DNA of 5,155 nucleotides from Rhodospirillaceae bacterium (GCA_003524565.1 DQGU01000010.1:1-5155); one strand, 5' to 3'. Counted from the stretch's first letter, positions 1 through 5,081 are shown. Notes: generated by a model from the letters alone, not told the origin. A program made the numbers and translations.

Positions 1-74
1 CCGTTTATTGCAAAAGCGTGCAATGCGTTGAAACGATGTGACAAAACAGGCTTAAAATAAAGGGATGCGCCAAC

Positions 75-112
75 AAAAAGGGCCGCCGCGCGAATGTCGC
101 GCAGGCGGCCCT
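75..112 (-). terminator. Intrinsic terminator of the zincin gene
   Basis: Read on the minus strand, a GC-rich hairpin (arms 98-112 and 79-92, about 14 bp with one bulged base, 5-nt loop at 93-97) is followed at once by a run of five T (75-79 complement). It begins 38 nt after the stop codon of the minus-strand gene at 150. On the plus strand no T-tract follows the hairpin, so it acts in one direction only. Confidence 0.85.
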
Positions 113-149
113 CCCTGTATAAAAGGAGCAACCAGACGCCAAGAAACCC

Positions 150-599
150 CTAACCGGCGTCATTGTGCAGGGCCGTCGCCCCGAACATGTCCTCCTCGTA
201 CATCTCGATGTCTTCGGCGGTGAAGCCGAAGTGGTGCCCTATCTCGTGCAGGATGACGCGGTTGACAAGCCGTGTCAGGTCTTCGCTGCTGTCCGCCCAT
301 TGGTCGAGGATGGGACGGCGGTAGAGATAAAGGCTGTCCTGACGTTTGCCGCCGGAGGCGAGGTGGCCGATGGCGGCCGGCCCTGCGCTCTGGTAGCAAC
401 CGAGCAGGTCGAAAGGCGTTTCAAGTTCCAGTTCCTGCTCGACAAAGGCATCGGGGAAATCTTCCACGATAATCTTCAGCTTGCGGATGTACTTGTCGAT
501 GCTTTCCGGCAGTTCGTCGATAATAGATTCAGCAATCTCCTGAATGTCTTCAAGAGATGGCGGCACAGTGAATCCCACGAAAATCGCTTTGGTTTCCAA
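150..599 (-). CDS. Metallopeptidase family protein (N-terminal zincin, Zincin_1/DUF1025 type)
   Basis: A small cytosolic protein of 149 residues with the zinc-protease signature HEIGHH at residues 118-123. H118 and H122 should bind zinc and E119 should be the catalytic base, with an acidic residue near 129-130 as possible third ligand. The family landmarks are present in order: an N-terminal helix (about 15-30), 'IVEDFPD' (44-50), 'LETPFDLLG' (59-67), 'LYRRPILDQWA' (92-102), then the HExxH helix. This is the compact alphaproteobacterial form of the Zincin_1 family; the family's substrate is not known. No signal peptide or membrane segment is seen. The longest frame starts at TTG 599, with only a weak GGGG-like ribosome site; GTG codons at 578 and 566 are alternatives. 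I kept 599 because homologues usually have 10-15 residues before the first conserved helix, and a promoter lies just upstream. It is transcribed alone, divergently from the pterin dehydratase. Confidence 0.88.
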   Translation of the reverse strand: METKAIFVGFTVPPSLEDIQEIAESIIDELPESIDKYIRKLKIIVEDFPDAFVEQELELETPFDLLGCYQSAGPAAIGHLASGGKRQDSLYLYRRPILDQWADSSEDLTRLVNRVILHEIGHHFGFTAEDIEMYEEDMFGATALHNDAG

Positions 600-633
600 C
601 TGACTTGACCCCGAAAATCGCTAAACTGGTTTC

Positions 634-662
634 ACTATATCGAATCGGAGAGAATCGGACAA
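634..662 (-). promoter_or_regulatory. Probable sigma-70 promoter of the zincin gene
   Basis: On the minus strand, TTGTCC (657-662; 4/6 to the -35 consensus) and TATAGT (634-639; 5/6 to the -10 consensus) are 17 bp apart. Transcription would start near 627, about 28 nt before the TTG start. The element overlaps the ribosome site and the first base of the divergent dehydratase gene. Pattern match only. Confidence 0.45.
647..652 (+). promoter_or_regulatory. Ribosome binding site fixing the dehydratase start
   Basis: GGAGAG lies 9 nt before the ATG at 662. The same frame is open back to a TTG at 605, but that codon has no Shine-Dalgarno sequence and would add 19 residues not found in the family, so 662 is preferred. 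Confidence 0.75.
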
Positions 663-976
663 TGAAAAAAGCGACACAGAGTCAATCCATCGAATCGTTT
701 CTTGCAAAAAATAAGGGATGGCAGCGTACGAAGGGGCGTAGGGCTATCCATAAATCGTTTTCGTTCGACGATTTCAGCGCGGCTTTCGGCTTTATGACGC
801 GCGTGGCCATCAAGGCGGAGCAGATGAACCATCACCCCGAATGGTTCAATGTCTATAACCGCATCGATGTGACGCTGACCACGCATGACGCGGGCGGGGT
901 GACGGAAAAAGACATCGCGCTTGCAACCTTCATGGATAAAATCGCGCCGCGCACGAAACCCGCCGCGAAAAAATAG
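662..976 (+). CDS. phhB: 4a-hydroxytetrahydrobiopterin dehydratase (pterin-4-alpha-carbinolamine dehydratase, PCD/DCoH)
   Basis: A cytosolic enzyme that dehydrates 4a-hydroxytetrahydropterin to quinonoid dihydropterin, the recycling step after pterin-dependent aromatic hydroxylation. The 104-residue product has the normal family length. It shows the active-site signature: the EQMNHHPEW stretch (53-61) with His57 and His58, followed by NVYNR (63-67) and the third active-site histidine, His75, in 'LTTHDAGGVTEKDIALA' (72-88). The N-terminal part 'GWQ....RAIHKSFSFDDFSAAFGFMTRVA' is the usual beta-strand and helix of the fold. The tail (95-104) is short, basic and probably flexible. No phenylalanine hydroxylase gene is in the window, so the physiological partner cannot be stated; lone PCD genes are common in bacteria. 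The gene is monocistronic, bounded by a divergent gene upstream and a terminator downstream. Confidence 0.95.
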   Translation: MKKATQSQSIESFLAKNKGWQRTKGRRAIHKSFSFDDFSAAFGFMTRVAIKAEQMNHHPEWFNVYNRIDVTLTTHDAGGVTEKDIALATFMDKIAPRTKPAAKK

Positions 977-991
977 AGCTCAAAACTTGCA

Positions 992-1035
992 GCATAAAAA
1001 AAACAGCGCCGTTTGCGGGCGCTGTTTTTTTATGC
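992..1035. terminator. Bidirectional intrinsic terminator between convergent genes
   Basis: The stem CAGCGCC (1004-1010) / GGCGCTG (1018-1024) has a 7-nt loop. It is flanked by eight A on the left (996-1003) and seven T on the right (1025-1031), then by GCAT/ATGC (992-995 and 1032-1035), which can extend the pairing. Each strand therefore reads hairpin plus U-tract. It begins 15 nt after the dehydratase stop on the plus strand and about 30 nt after the amt stop on the minus strand, and should end both transcripts. Confidence 0.9.
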
Positions 1036-1054
1036 GTAGGGGATGATGCGGGGG

Positions 1055-2278
1055 TCAGAGAATAAACGCCTGCTCCCCGTGCTGGGTTTTGTCGAGGCCG
1101 CGCTGCTCTTCCTCCGCGCTTACGCGCATGTCCATGAAAAAGCCGATGGTCTTGAGGATGATAAACGTCATAACCATCGTATAGGCGATAACCGCCAGCG
1201 CGCCCAAAAGGTTCGCGGTGAACAGCGCGCTGCTGCCATACAAAAGCCCGTCCGCGCCGGCTTCGTTCACTTCCTTGGTGGCGAAAACCGCCGTCAGGAT
1301 AGCGCCAAGCAGGCCGCCGATACCGTGGCAGGCGAAAACATCCACGGTGTCATCGGTTTTCAATTTGTGCTTGATAAGCCGCGCGACGAAGTTGCAGGCA
1401 ATCGCCGTCACCGCGCCGATGGCCAGCGTCGCCTGCAGCGTTACAAAACCGGCCGCCGGCGTGATGGCGACAAGCCCCGCAACCGCGCCAACGGCAGCGC
1501 CGATAGCGGTCGGACGCCCGCCGATGGTCCAGTCGCAGATAATCCAGACCGTCATGGCGGTGGCTGCGGCGAAAACCGTGGTCGCGGCGGCATGTGCGGC
1601 CAGCGCATTCGCGCCAAGGGCGGAACCCGCGTTAAAGCCGAACCAGCCGAACCACAGAAAAGCGGTGCCAAGCAAAACCATCGGCGCGCTGAAGCTGTTG
1701 TTTTCCGCAGGGTTGAAGTTCGTGCGCGGGCCAAAGGTGAGGGCGGCGACCAGTGCGGCGAAGCCCGATGTCATGTGCACGACAAGCCCGCCCGCGAAAT
1801 CAAGCCCGCCCATTTTGCCAATCCAGCCGTCGGGACCCCAGACCCAATGGGCGACGGGGACATAAACCAGAAGCGACCACACGGGCATGATGACCAGCCA
1901 TGCCTTGAAGCGGATACGTTCCGCCACCGCGCCTGTAATCAGCGCGGGGGTAATCATGGCAAAGGTTGCCTGAAACAGCATGAACAGTGTTTGCGGCACG
2001 GTGTTTGCGTAAACGGGATGCGGCTCCATGCCCACGCCGTTCAGCATGAACATGTCGAGGTTGCCGATGAAGCCGAAATTATCGCCGGAGAAAACGAGGC
2101 TATAACCGCAAACCGCCCACAGAAGCCCGATGATGCCGAGGCAGACGAAGCTTTGGAATTTGGTGGAAACCGCGCTCCTGCGGCTGACCATGCCGCCGTA
2201 GAAAAAAGCGACCCCGGGGGTCATCAAAAGTACAAGTGCCGTGGCCATTACCAGCCATGCGATATCTGCCGCCGCCAT
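1055..2278 (-). CDS. amt: Ammonium transporter (Amt/MEP/Rh family)
   Basis: An inner-membrane ammonium channel of 407 residues. The polytopic sequence agrees with the 11-helix Amt fold. The signatures are 'FYGGM' in helix 1 (26-30), 'FAMITPALITGAVAERIRF' (106-124), 'DFAGGLVVH' (160-168), 'WFGFNAGSA' (212-220) and 'DVFACHGIGG' (313-322). The two pore histidines fall at His168 and His318, the same numbers as in mature E. coli AmtB. The aromatic gate (F106, F215), S219 and the substrate-site tryptophan (W147) are present. The cytosolic tail keeps 'SAEEEQRGLD...HGE', the region that PII/GlnK contacts in known systems. There is no signal peptide, and none can have been missed: the frame upstream of ATG 2278 reaches a stop (TAA, 2321-2323) with no other start codon. 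GAGGAT lies 7 nt before the ATG. No glnK gene is adjacent: the neighbour upstream is an unrelated exported protein and the one downstream is convergent. Confidence 0.96.
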   Translation of the reverse strand: MAAADIAWLVMATALVLLMTPGVAFFYGGMVSRRSAVSTKFQSFVCLGIIGLLWAVCGYSLVFSGDNFGFIGNLDMFMLNGVGMEPHPVYANTVPQTLFMLFQATFAMITPALITGAVAERIRFKAWLVIMPVWSLLVYVPVAHWVWGPDGWIGKMGGLDFAGGLVVHMTSGFAALVAALTFGPRTNFNPAENNSFSAPMVLLGTAFLWFGWFGFNAGSALGANALAAHAAATTVFAAATAMTVWIICDWTIGGRPTAIGAAVGAVAGLVAITPAAGFVTLQATLAIGAVTAIACNFVARLIKHKLKTDDTVDVFACHGIGGLLGAILTAVFATKEVNEAGADGLLYGSSALFTANLLGALAVIAYTMVMTFIILKTIGFFMDMRVSAEEEQRGLDKTQHGEQAFIL

Positions 2279-2284
2279 GTGCGT

Positions 2285-2323
2285 TATCCTCGTGTTTATA
2301 TTGTTTGCTGGAATCGCAGGTTA
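2285..2323 (-). promoter_or_regulatory. amt leader element, two blocks shared with the Sel1 gene leader
   Basis: In the transcript sense, block 1 is TAACCTGCGATTCCAGC (complement of 2307-2323) and block 2 is AAACACGAGGATA (complement of 2285-2297), which includes the ribosome site. The Sel1-gene leader carries the same blocks in the same order at 4904-4920 (15/17 identical) and 4874-4886 (12/13). The spacer between blocks is 9 nt here and 17 nt there. Function unknown; a leader RNA element, regulator site or small-RNA target are all possible. Confidence 0.45.
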
Positions 2324-2327
2324 ACGG

Positions 2328-2347
2328 ATTGCGCATTTTGACGCAAT
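2328..2347. promoter_or_regulatory. Inverted repeat over the predicted amt -10 region
   Basis: ATTGCG (2328-2333) and CGCAAT (2342-2347) form a 6-bp inverted repeat with an 8-bp spacer. It covers the predicted amt -10 element and transcription start, a place where a repressor could bind. No named regulator's consensus is recognised. Confidence 0.3.
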
Positions 2348-2362
2348 GCACAAATTTGTAAA
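2335..2362 (-). promoter_or_regulatory. Possible sigma-70 promoter of amt
   Basis: On the minus strand TTTACA (2357-2362, 5/6) and CAAAAT (2335-2340, 4/6) are 16 bp apart, giving a start near 2328. This places the shared leader block at about +6 to +22, nearly the same position as in the Sel1 leader. No sigma-54 GG-N10-GC element is present: between 2279 and 2381 the minus strand has no GG except in the ribosome site. Confidence 0.35.
2350..2359. repeat. 10-bp perfect palindrome in the amt promoter
   Basis: ACAAATTTGT is its own reverse complement. It lies mostly in the spacer of the predicted amt promoter and overlaps its -35 element by three bases, next to the inverted repeat at 2328-2347. 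It is a candidate operator half of a regulated promoter; such short AT-rich palindromes also occur by chance. Confidence 0.3.
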
Positions 2363-2379
2363 AAATGCAGAGAATCTGC
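2360..2379 (-). terminator. Weak intrinsic terminator after the three-gene cluster
   Basis: On the minus strand GCAGA-TTC-TCTGC (complement of 2367-2379; 5-bp stem, 3-nt loop) is followed by A and six T (complement of 2360-2365). It starts 3 nt after the stop codon of the exported protein gene. The stem is short, so read-through into amt is possible. The T-tract overlaps the predicted -35 element of amt. Confidence 0.5.
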
Positions 2380-2381
2380 GC

Positions 2382-3383
2382 TTATTTCGCGGGTGCGGCT
2401 TTTTGCGTGCCGCGCAGAACGGCTTTATACATCGCGCGGCCGCAGCCGATGCCCGCGGCGCTGCGGTTGATGCCGTCATCCAGCGGAATGACGTAGCCGT
2501 AGTGTTTTTTGTCCGCGGAAATCCAGACGTAGATGCCGTTTTTGCCGGTCATGCTATAGGCTTCAACCTCGCCGGTATCGGCGTTCTTTTCCACCCAGTG
2601 GCCGAGGCTGTAATCGCGCGTGCGCGGCGCGGGGGCATAAAGCACGGGCGTATCCGGACATTTCTGCGGGTCAAGGCAAACGGCATGCGTGCCGAGAAGC
2701 GCGCTTATTTTCAGCTTGCCGCCCACAACCGCGCGCAGGAATTTCGACAGGTTCTCCGGCCGCATGTGCAGCCCGTCGAACAGGCGCAGGCTGTTGAAAA
2801 TAAAATGGATGGACGGCGCGCGCAGCTGCCCGCCATATTCGTCACGCATGTCACCGTCGCGGTAGGTGCCCAGTTCCAGCTGCATGGCAAGTTGCTGGAT
2901 ATGTCCGGGGCCATAGTAAAATTCGCCGTCTGTGCCGGTGCGGCTTTTGTGCCCGCCCATATTGCCAAAACAGCTGCCGACCGATGTCGATATATTGCAG
3001 CTGCGTGACAGGGGCGCGTTATACCCGTCGCGCATAGTGAGCGCGGATATTTGCGCATCGTCCAGCTTGCCGCCCGTGCGCTCGGCCATATAGCTGGCGA
3101 AGATGAAAGCGGAAACATCATAAAGCGGCACAAAGTCCGTGGGCGATGGCGGCGTGCCGAAAAGGCCGTAATCGCGGGTGATGATTTTCTCCGCATCGCC
3201 CACTTCCCAGATGTAGGATTTCAGCGCGGCGCAGCTGCGGTGACGCCACATGATGCGGCGCAGGTCTTTTTCCCATGCGGGCTTGTCGAAAATATTCATC
3301 TGCGCGGGGGCGCTGCCGGCGGGCAGCAAAAGCCCCGCGGCCATAACGGCCGCCGCCAGCAGGTATGCAAACCGCCCGCGCAC
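2382..3383 (-). CDS. Exported protein with a diverged beta-lactamase/serine-hydrolase-like C-terminal half
   Basis: A 333-residue protein of unknown function. A clear signal peptide (residues 1-27) has a basic start, a hydrophobic core and an APA cleavage motif before Gln28, so it should be periplasmic or secreted. The second half resembles the class C beta-lactamase/esterase superfamily: 'FYYGPGHIQQLAMQLE' (155-170) sits where the family's YxN/YGP motif is, 'RPENLSKFLRAVVGGKL' (208-224) looks like the helix before the last strands, and 'YSLGHWVE' (258-265) then 'MTGKNGIYVWIS' (278-289) resemble the 'YGLGWW' and 'G.GTY.WID' strands. The nucleophile motif SxxK is not seen in the expected region before 'GGKLDDA' (104-110), which reads YDVSAFIF; activity is therefore doubtful. 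The six cysteines (51, 129, 138, 236, 242, 314) could form disulfides. The start is GTG 3383, 6 nt after the dehydrogenase stop codon, whose TAAGG supplies the ribosome site. The fold assignment is by eye and could be wrong. Confidence 0.85.
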   Translation of the reverse strand: MRGRFAYLLAAAVMAAGLLLPAGSAPAQMNIFDKPAWEKDLRRIMWRHRSCAALKSYIWEVGDAEKIITRDYGLFGTPPSPTDFVPLYDVSAFIFASYMAERTGGKLDDAQISALTMRDGYNAPLSRSCNISTSVGSCFGNMGGHKSRTGTDGEFYYGPGHIQQLAMQLELGTYRDGDMRDEYGGQLRAPSIHFIFNSLRLFDGLHMRPENLSKFLRAVVGGKLKISALLGTHAVCLDPQKCPDTPVLYAPAPRTRDYSLGHWVEKNADTGEVEAYSMTGKNGIYVWISADKKHYGYVIPLDDGINRSAAGIGCGRAMYKAVLRGTQKAAPAK

Positions 3384-3389
3384 CGCGCC

Positions 3390-4154
3390 TTACTTCGGCG
3401 CGAGGCGCACCGCGCCGTCAAGGCGGATGGTCTCGCCATTAATCAGCGCGTTGTCGATGACATGCAGCGCCAGTTTGGCGAATTCTTCCGGCAGGCCAAG
3501 GCGTTTGGGGAAGAGGGTGGTCGCAATCAGGCTGTCCTGCACTTCCTGCGGCATGCCCAGCAGCATCGGCGTGCCGATAAGCCCGGGGGCGATGGTCACA
3601 ACGCGCACGCCGAAACGCGCCAGCTCGCGCGCGGCGGGCAGGGTCATGCCGACAATCCCGCCCTTGGAAGCTGAATAGGCGGCCTGGCCGATTTGGCCTT
3701 CATACGCCGCGACCGATGCGGTGTTGATAATCACGCCGCGCTCGCCCGTTTCGTTCAGGGTATCGAGCGTGGACATTTCCGCCGCCGCAAGACGCAGCAT
3801 GTTGAACGAACCCACAAGATTCACGCCAATGACCTTGGAGAAAAAGCCGAGGTCATGCGGGCCGTCCTTGCCCACCACGCGCGCGCCGGGGGCGATGCCC
3901 GCGCAGTTCATCAAAACGCGTACAGGGCCGTGTGCCGCGCGTGCAGCGGCGAAGGCCGCCTTGGCGCTTTCGTCGCTGGTGACGTCGCATTCAATGCCCA
4001 GCCCGCCGATTTCCTTGGCGACGGCTTCGACATTCGCTTTGTTGATGTCGAGCACGGCGACCTTCGCGCCGGCTTTGGCCAGATGGCGCGCAACTTCGGC
4101 GCCCATGCCCGAACCGCCGCCGGTGACAATGACTGCAAGACCTTTGATATCCAT
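3390..4154 (-). CDS. Short-chain 3-hydroxyacyl-CoA dehydrogenase (HSD10 / type 2, SDR family)
   Basis: A cytosolic NAD-dependent dehydrogenase of 254 residues that should oxidise (S)-3-hydroxyacyl-CoA or 2-methyl-3-hydroxybutyryl-CoA, as in fatty-acid and isoleucine breakdown. The classical SDR layout is complete. The Rossmann motif TGGGSGMG is at 11-18. Asp36 at the end of strand 2 favours NAD over NADP. DV (57-58) and NCAG (83-86) follow. The catalytic set is Asn112, Ser147, Tyr160 and Lys164 (YSASK, 160-164), with PG at 190-191. The specific assignment rests on 'GERGVIINTASVAA.EGQIGQAAYSASKGG' (137-166) and the ending 'NGETIRLDGAVRLAPK' (239-254), which closely follow mammalian HSD17B10 and its bacterial relatives rather than FabG. 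ATG 4154 has GGAG 7 nt upstream. It is the middle gene of the cluster, 33 nt after the Sel1 gene and 6 nt before the exported protein gene. No acyl-CoA dehydrogenase or thiolase is in the window. Confidence 0.92.
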   Translation of the reverse strand: MDIKGLAVIVTGGGSGMGAEVARHLAKAGAKVAVLDINKANVEAVAKEIGGLGIECDVTSDESAKAAFAAARAAHGPVRVLMNCAGIAPGARVVGKDGPHDLGFFSKVIGVNLVGSFNMLRLAAAEMSTLDTLNETGERGVIINTASVAAYEGQIGQAAYSASKGGIVGMTLPAARELARFGVRVVTIAPGLIGTPMLLGMPQEVQDSLIATTLFPKRLGLPEEFAKLALHVIDNALINGETIRLDGAVRLAPK

Positions 4155-4187
4155 GATAATGCTCCGTATGCGTTTGTGGTGCGGGGG

Positions 4188-4868
4188 TTATTCGCCTGCA
4201 GCTTTTTCGCCTTCGGCCGCTGCGTCTGGGGTGGCATCAGAATCTGCGGCTACTTCGGGCTGCGGCATTTCCGGTGCGGCATCTGCGGCGGTTGCATCGG
4301 CGGGGGCGGCGTCTTCGTTTGCCGCGCTATCGCCTACCGCATTATCACCTGCAGCCGTTTCGGCGGCGGCGAGTTTTTCGCGCTCAAGCGCGGCGATGAA
4401 AGACGCGCGGATGCTTTCGTGGGCGTTTTCCGCATCCATCGCTTCTTGCAGCTTTGCTTCGTTTTCCGGCATGGTGGCCAGCACGGCTTCGAAGGTCATC
4501 AGCGCTTCGGCCAGCGCGCGGGCTTCTTCGTCCGTCGATTTAGACAGCCATTCGCGCGCCTTGGTCACGTTGTGTTCAACGCCGATGCCGCCCATGTAAA
4601 GCGTGCCGGCGTAGCCGATGGCCTGTTCGCTGCCGGCGGCGGCGGCTTTCAGCATCAGCTGTGCGCCTTGCGTATCGCTTTGCGCCGTGCCGTCACCCAG
4701 AAACGCGGCGCGCGCGGCCAGCAAAAGCTCGTCCGGCGTGCGGGTGTCTGCGGCGGCGGTGGCCATGGAGCTGGCGGCAGGGGCATCTTCACCGCGGGTC
4801 AGAAAGAACGCGGTACCGGCGATAACCGCCAGCGCCAAAACGGCAGGAAGAAGGAGCGTGCGTTTCAT
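4188..4868 (-). CDS. Membrane-anchored Sel1-repeat protein with acidic Ala-rich tail
   Basis: A 226-residue protein. A basic start and hydrophobic segment (about 4-23) make a signal anchor or uncleaved signal peptide; APA at 29-31 is a possible but distant cleavage site. Two Sel1-like repeats of the TPR-related solenoid follow: a weak one at about 48-80 ('AARAAFLGDG....GAQLMLKAAAAGS') and a clear one at about 81-112 ('AIGYAGTLYMGGIGVEHNVTKAREWLSKS'). Residues 113-170 look helical. The last 55 or so residues are nearly all Ala, Asp, Glu and Pro, a disordered acidic tail. Sel1 repeats bind partner proteins; two repeats make only a small scaffold and no enzyme activity is expected. ATG 4868 has AAGGA 7 nt upstream. 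It is the first gene of the cluster behind the promoter at 4934-4962. The target is unknown. Confidence 0.85.
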   Translation of the reverse strand: MKRTLLLPAVLALAVIAGTAFFLTRGEDAPAASSMATAAADTRTPDELLLAARAAFLGDGTAQSDTQGAQLMLKAAAAGSEQAIGYAGTLYMGGIGVEHNVTKAREWLSKSTDEEARALAEALMTFEAVLATMPENEAKLQEAMDAENAHESIRASFIAALEREKLAAAETAAGDNAVGDSAANEDAAPADATAADAAPEMPQPEVAADSDATPDAAAEGEKAAGE

Positions 4869-4873
4869 GCAAG

Positions 4874-4920
4874 TATCCTTGTGTTTGTCATGGCCATGCA
4901 GCGGCCGGAATTGCAGGTTA
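4874..4920 (-). promoter_or_regulatory. Sel1-gene leader element, partner copy of the amt leader blocks
   Basis: In the transcript sense, block 1 is TAACCTGCAATTCCGGC (complement of 4904-4920) and block 2 is AAACACAAGGATA (complement of 4874-4886). All three differences from the amt copy are G/A changes in the sense strand. With a transcription start near 4927, block 1 lies at about +8 to +24 and block 2 covers the ribosome site. Confidence 0.45.
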
Positions 4921-4933
4921 TGGGGTGAACACA

Positions 4934-4962
4934 GTTATATAAGCGCGCGCGCGTCTTGGCAA
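4934..4962 (-). promoter_or_regulatory. Sigma-70 promoter of the Sel1-dehydrogenase-exported protein cluster
   Basis: On the minus strand TTGCCA (4957-4962, 5/6) and TATAAC (4934-4939, 5/6) are separated by exactly 17 bp. Transcription should start near 4927, leaving a leader of about 59 nt. The spacer contains an uninterrupted alternating GC run (4943-4953). Confidence 0.65.
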
Positions 4963-4991
4963 TCGCCCTTGGTGCGGGGCGATGTTCACAT

Positions 4992-5042
4992 AAAAACAAA
5001 GGCTTGCGCGGACGCGGCCGCCCGCGCTGCGGCGCGCAAAGC
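4992..5042 (-). terminator. Terminator-like hairpin with minus-strand T-tract, role uncertain
   Basis: Arms 5002-5010 and 5033-5042 pair over 9 bp with one bulged A, and an inner 5-bp stem (5013-5017 with 5022-5026) extends the structure. On the minus strand it is followed by CTTTGTTTTTA. No minus-strand gene is seen upstream of it in this window, where the tRNA lies on the plus strand. It may stop antisense or read-through transcripts before the 4957-4962 promoter element. Confidence 0.35.
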
Positions 5043-5081
5043 ATAACCCGCCTCGTGCGCGGCGGCGTAGCGGCGGTGTGG

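Noticed and set aside
18..34. GTGCAATGCGTTGAAAC resembles the minus-strand amt promoter stretch at 2335-2351 (13/17)
   Set aside because: For the number of positions compared, 13/17 is within what chance can give, and no gene start lies next to the left copy.
28..58. Possible plus-strand promoter TTGAAA ... TAAAAT
   Set aside because: Spacing is 19 bp, and nothing encoded on the plus strand follows before 662; a hairpin and a convergent gene lie directly downstream.
165..608. Plus-strand open frame opposite the zincin gene
   Set aside because: It has no motif or ribosome site and crosses a strong minus-strand coding signal containing HEIGHH.
1043..2341. Long plus-strand open frame opposite amt
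   Set aside because: The translation is basic, low in hydrophobic residues and without any family motif, while the minus strand encodes a full Amt protein with all signature residues. It is an antisense shadow of GC-rich codon use.
2347..2360. NtrC-like half-site TGCAC upstream of amt
   Set aside because: The opposite half reads GTAAA instead of GTGCA, so the dyad is incomplete, and there is no sigma-54 promoter for it to activate.
4865..4900. Ten-codon upstream reading frame before the Sel1 gene (ATG near 4897, stop TGA overlapping the Sel1 ATG)
   Set aside because: It has no ribosome site, and no counterpart exists in the amt leader that shares the other leader blocks. It is probably chance, although the ATGA overlap is of the coupling type.
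3693..4928. Long plus-strand open frames opposite the dehydrogenase and Sel1 genes
   Set aside because: Composition is dominated by Arg, Gly, Cys and His with no recognisable domain and no ribosome site. The frame runs through two well-supported minus-strand genes.
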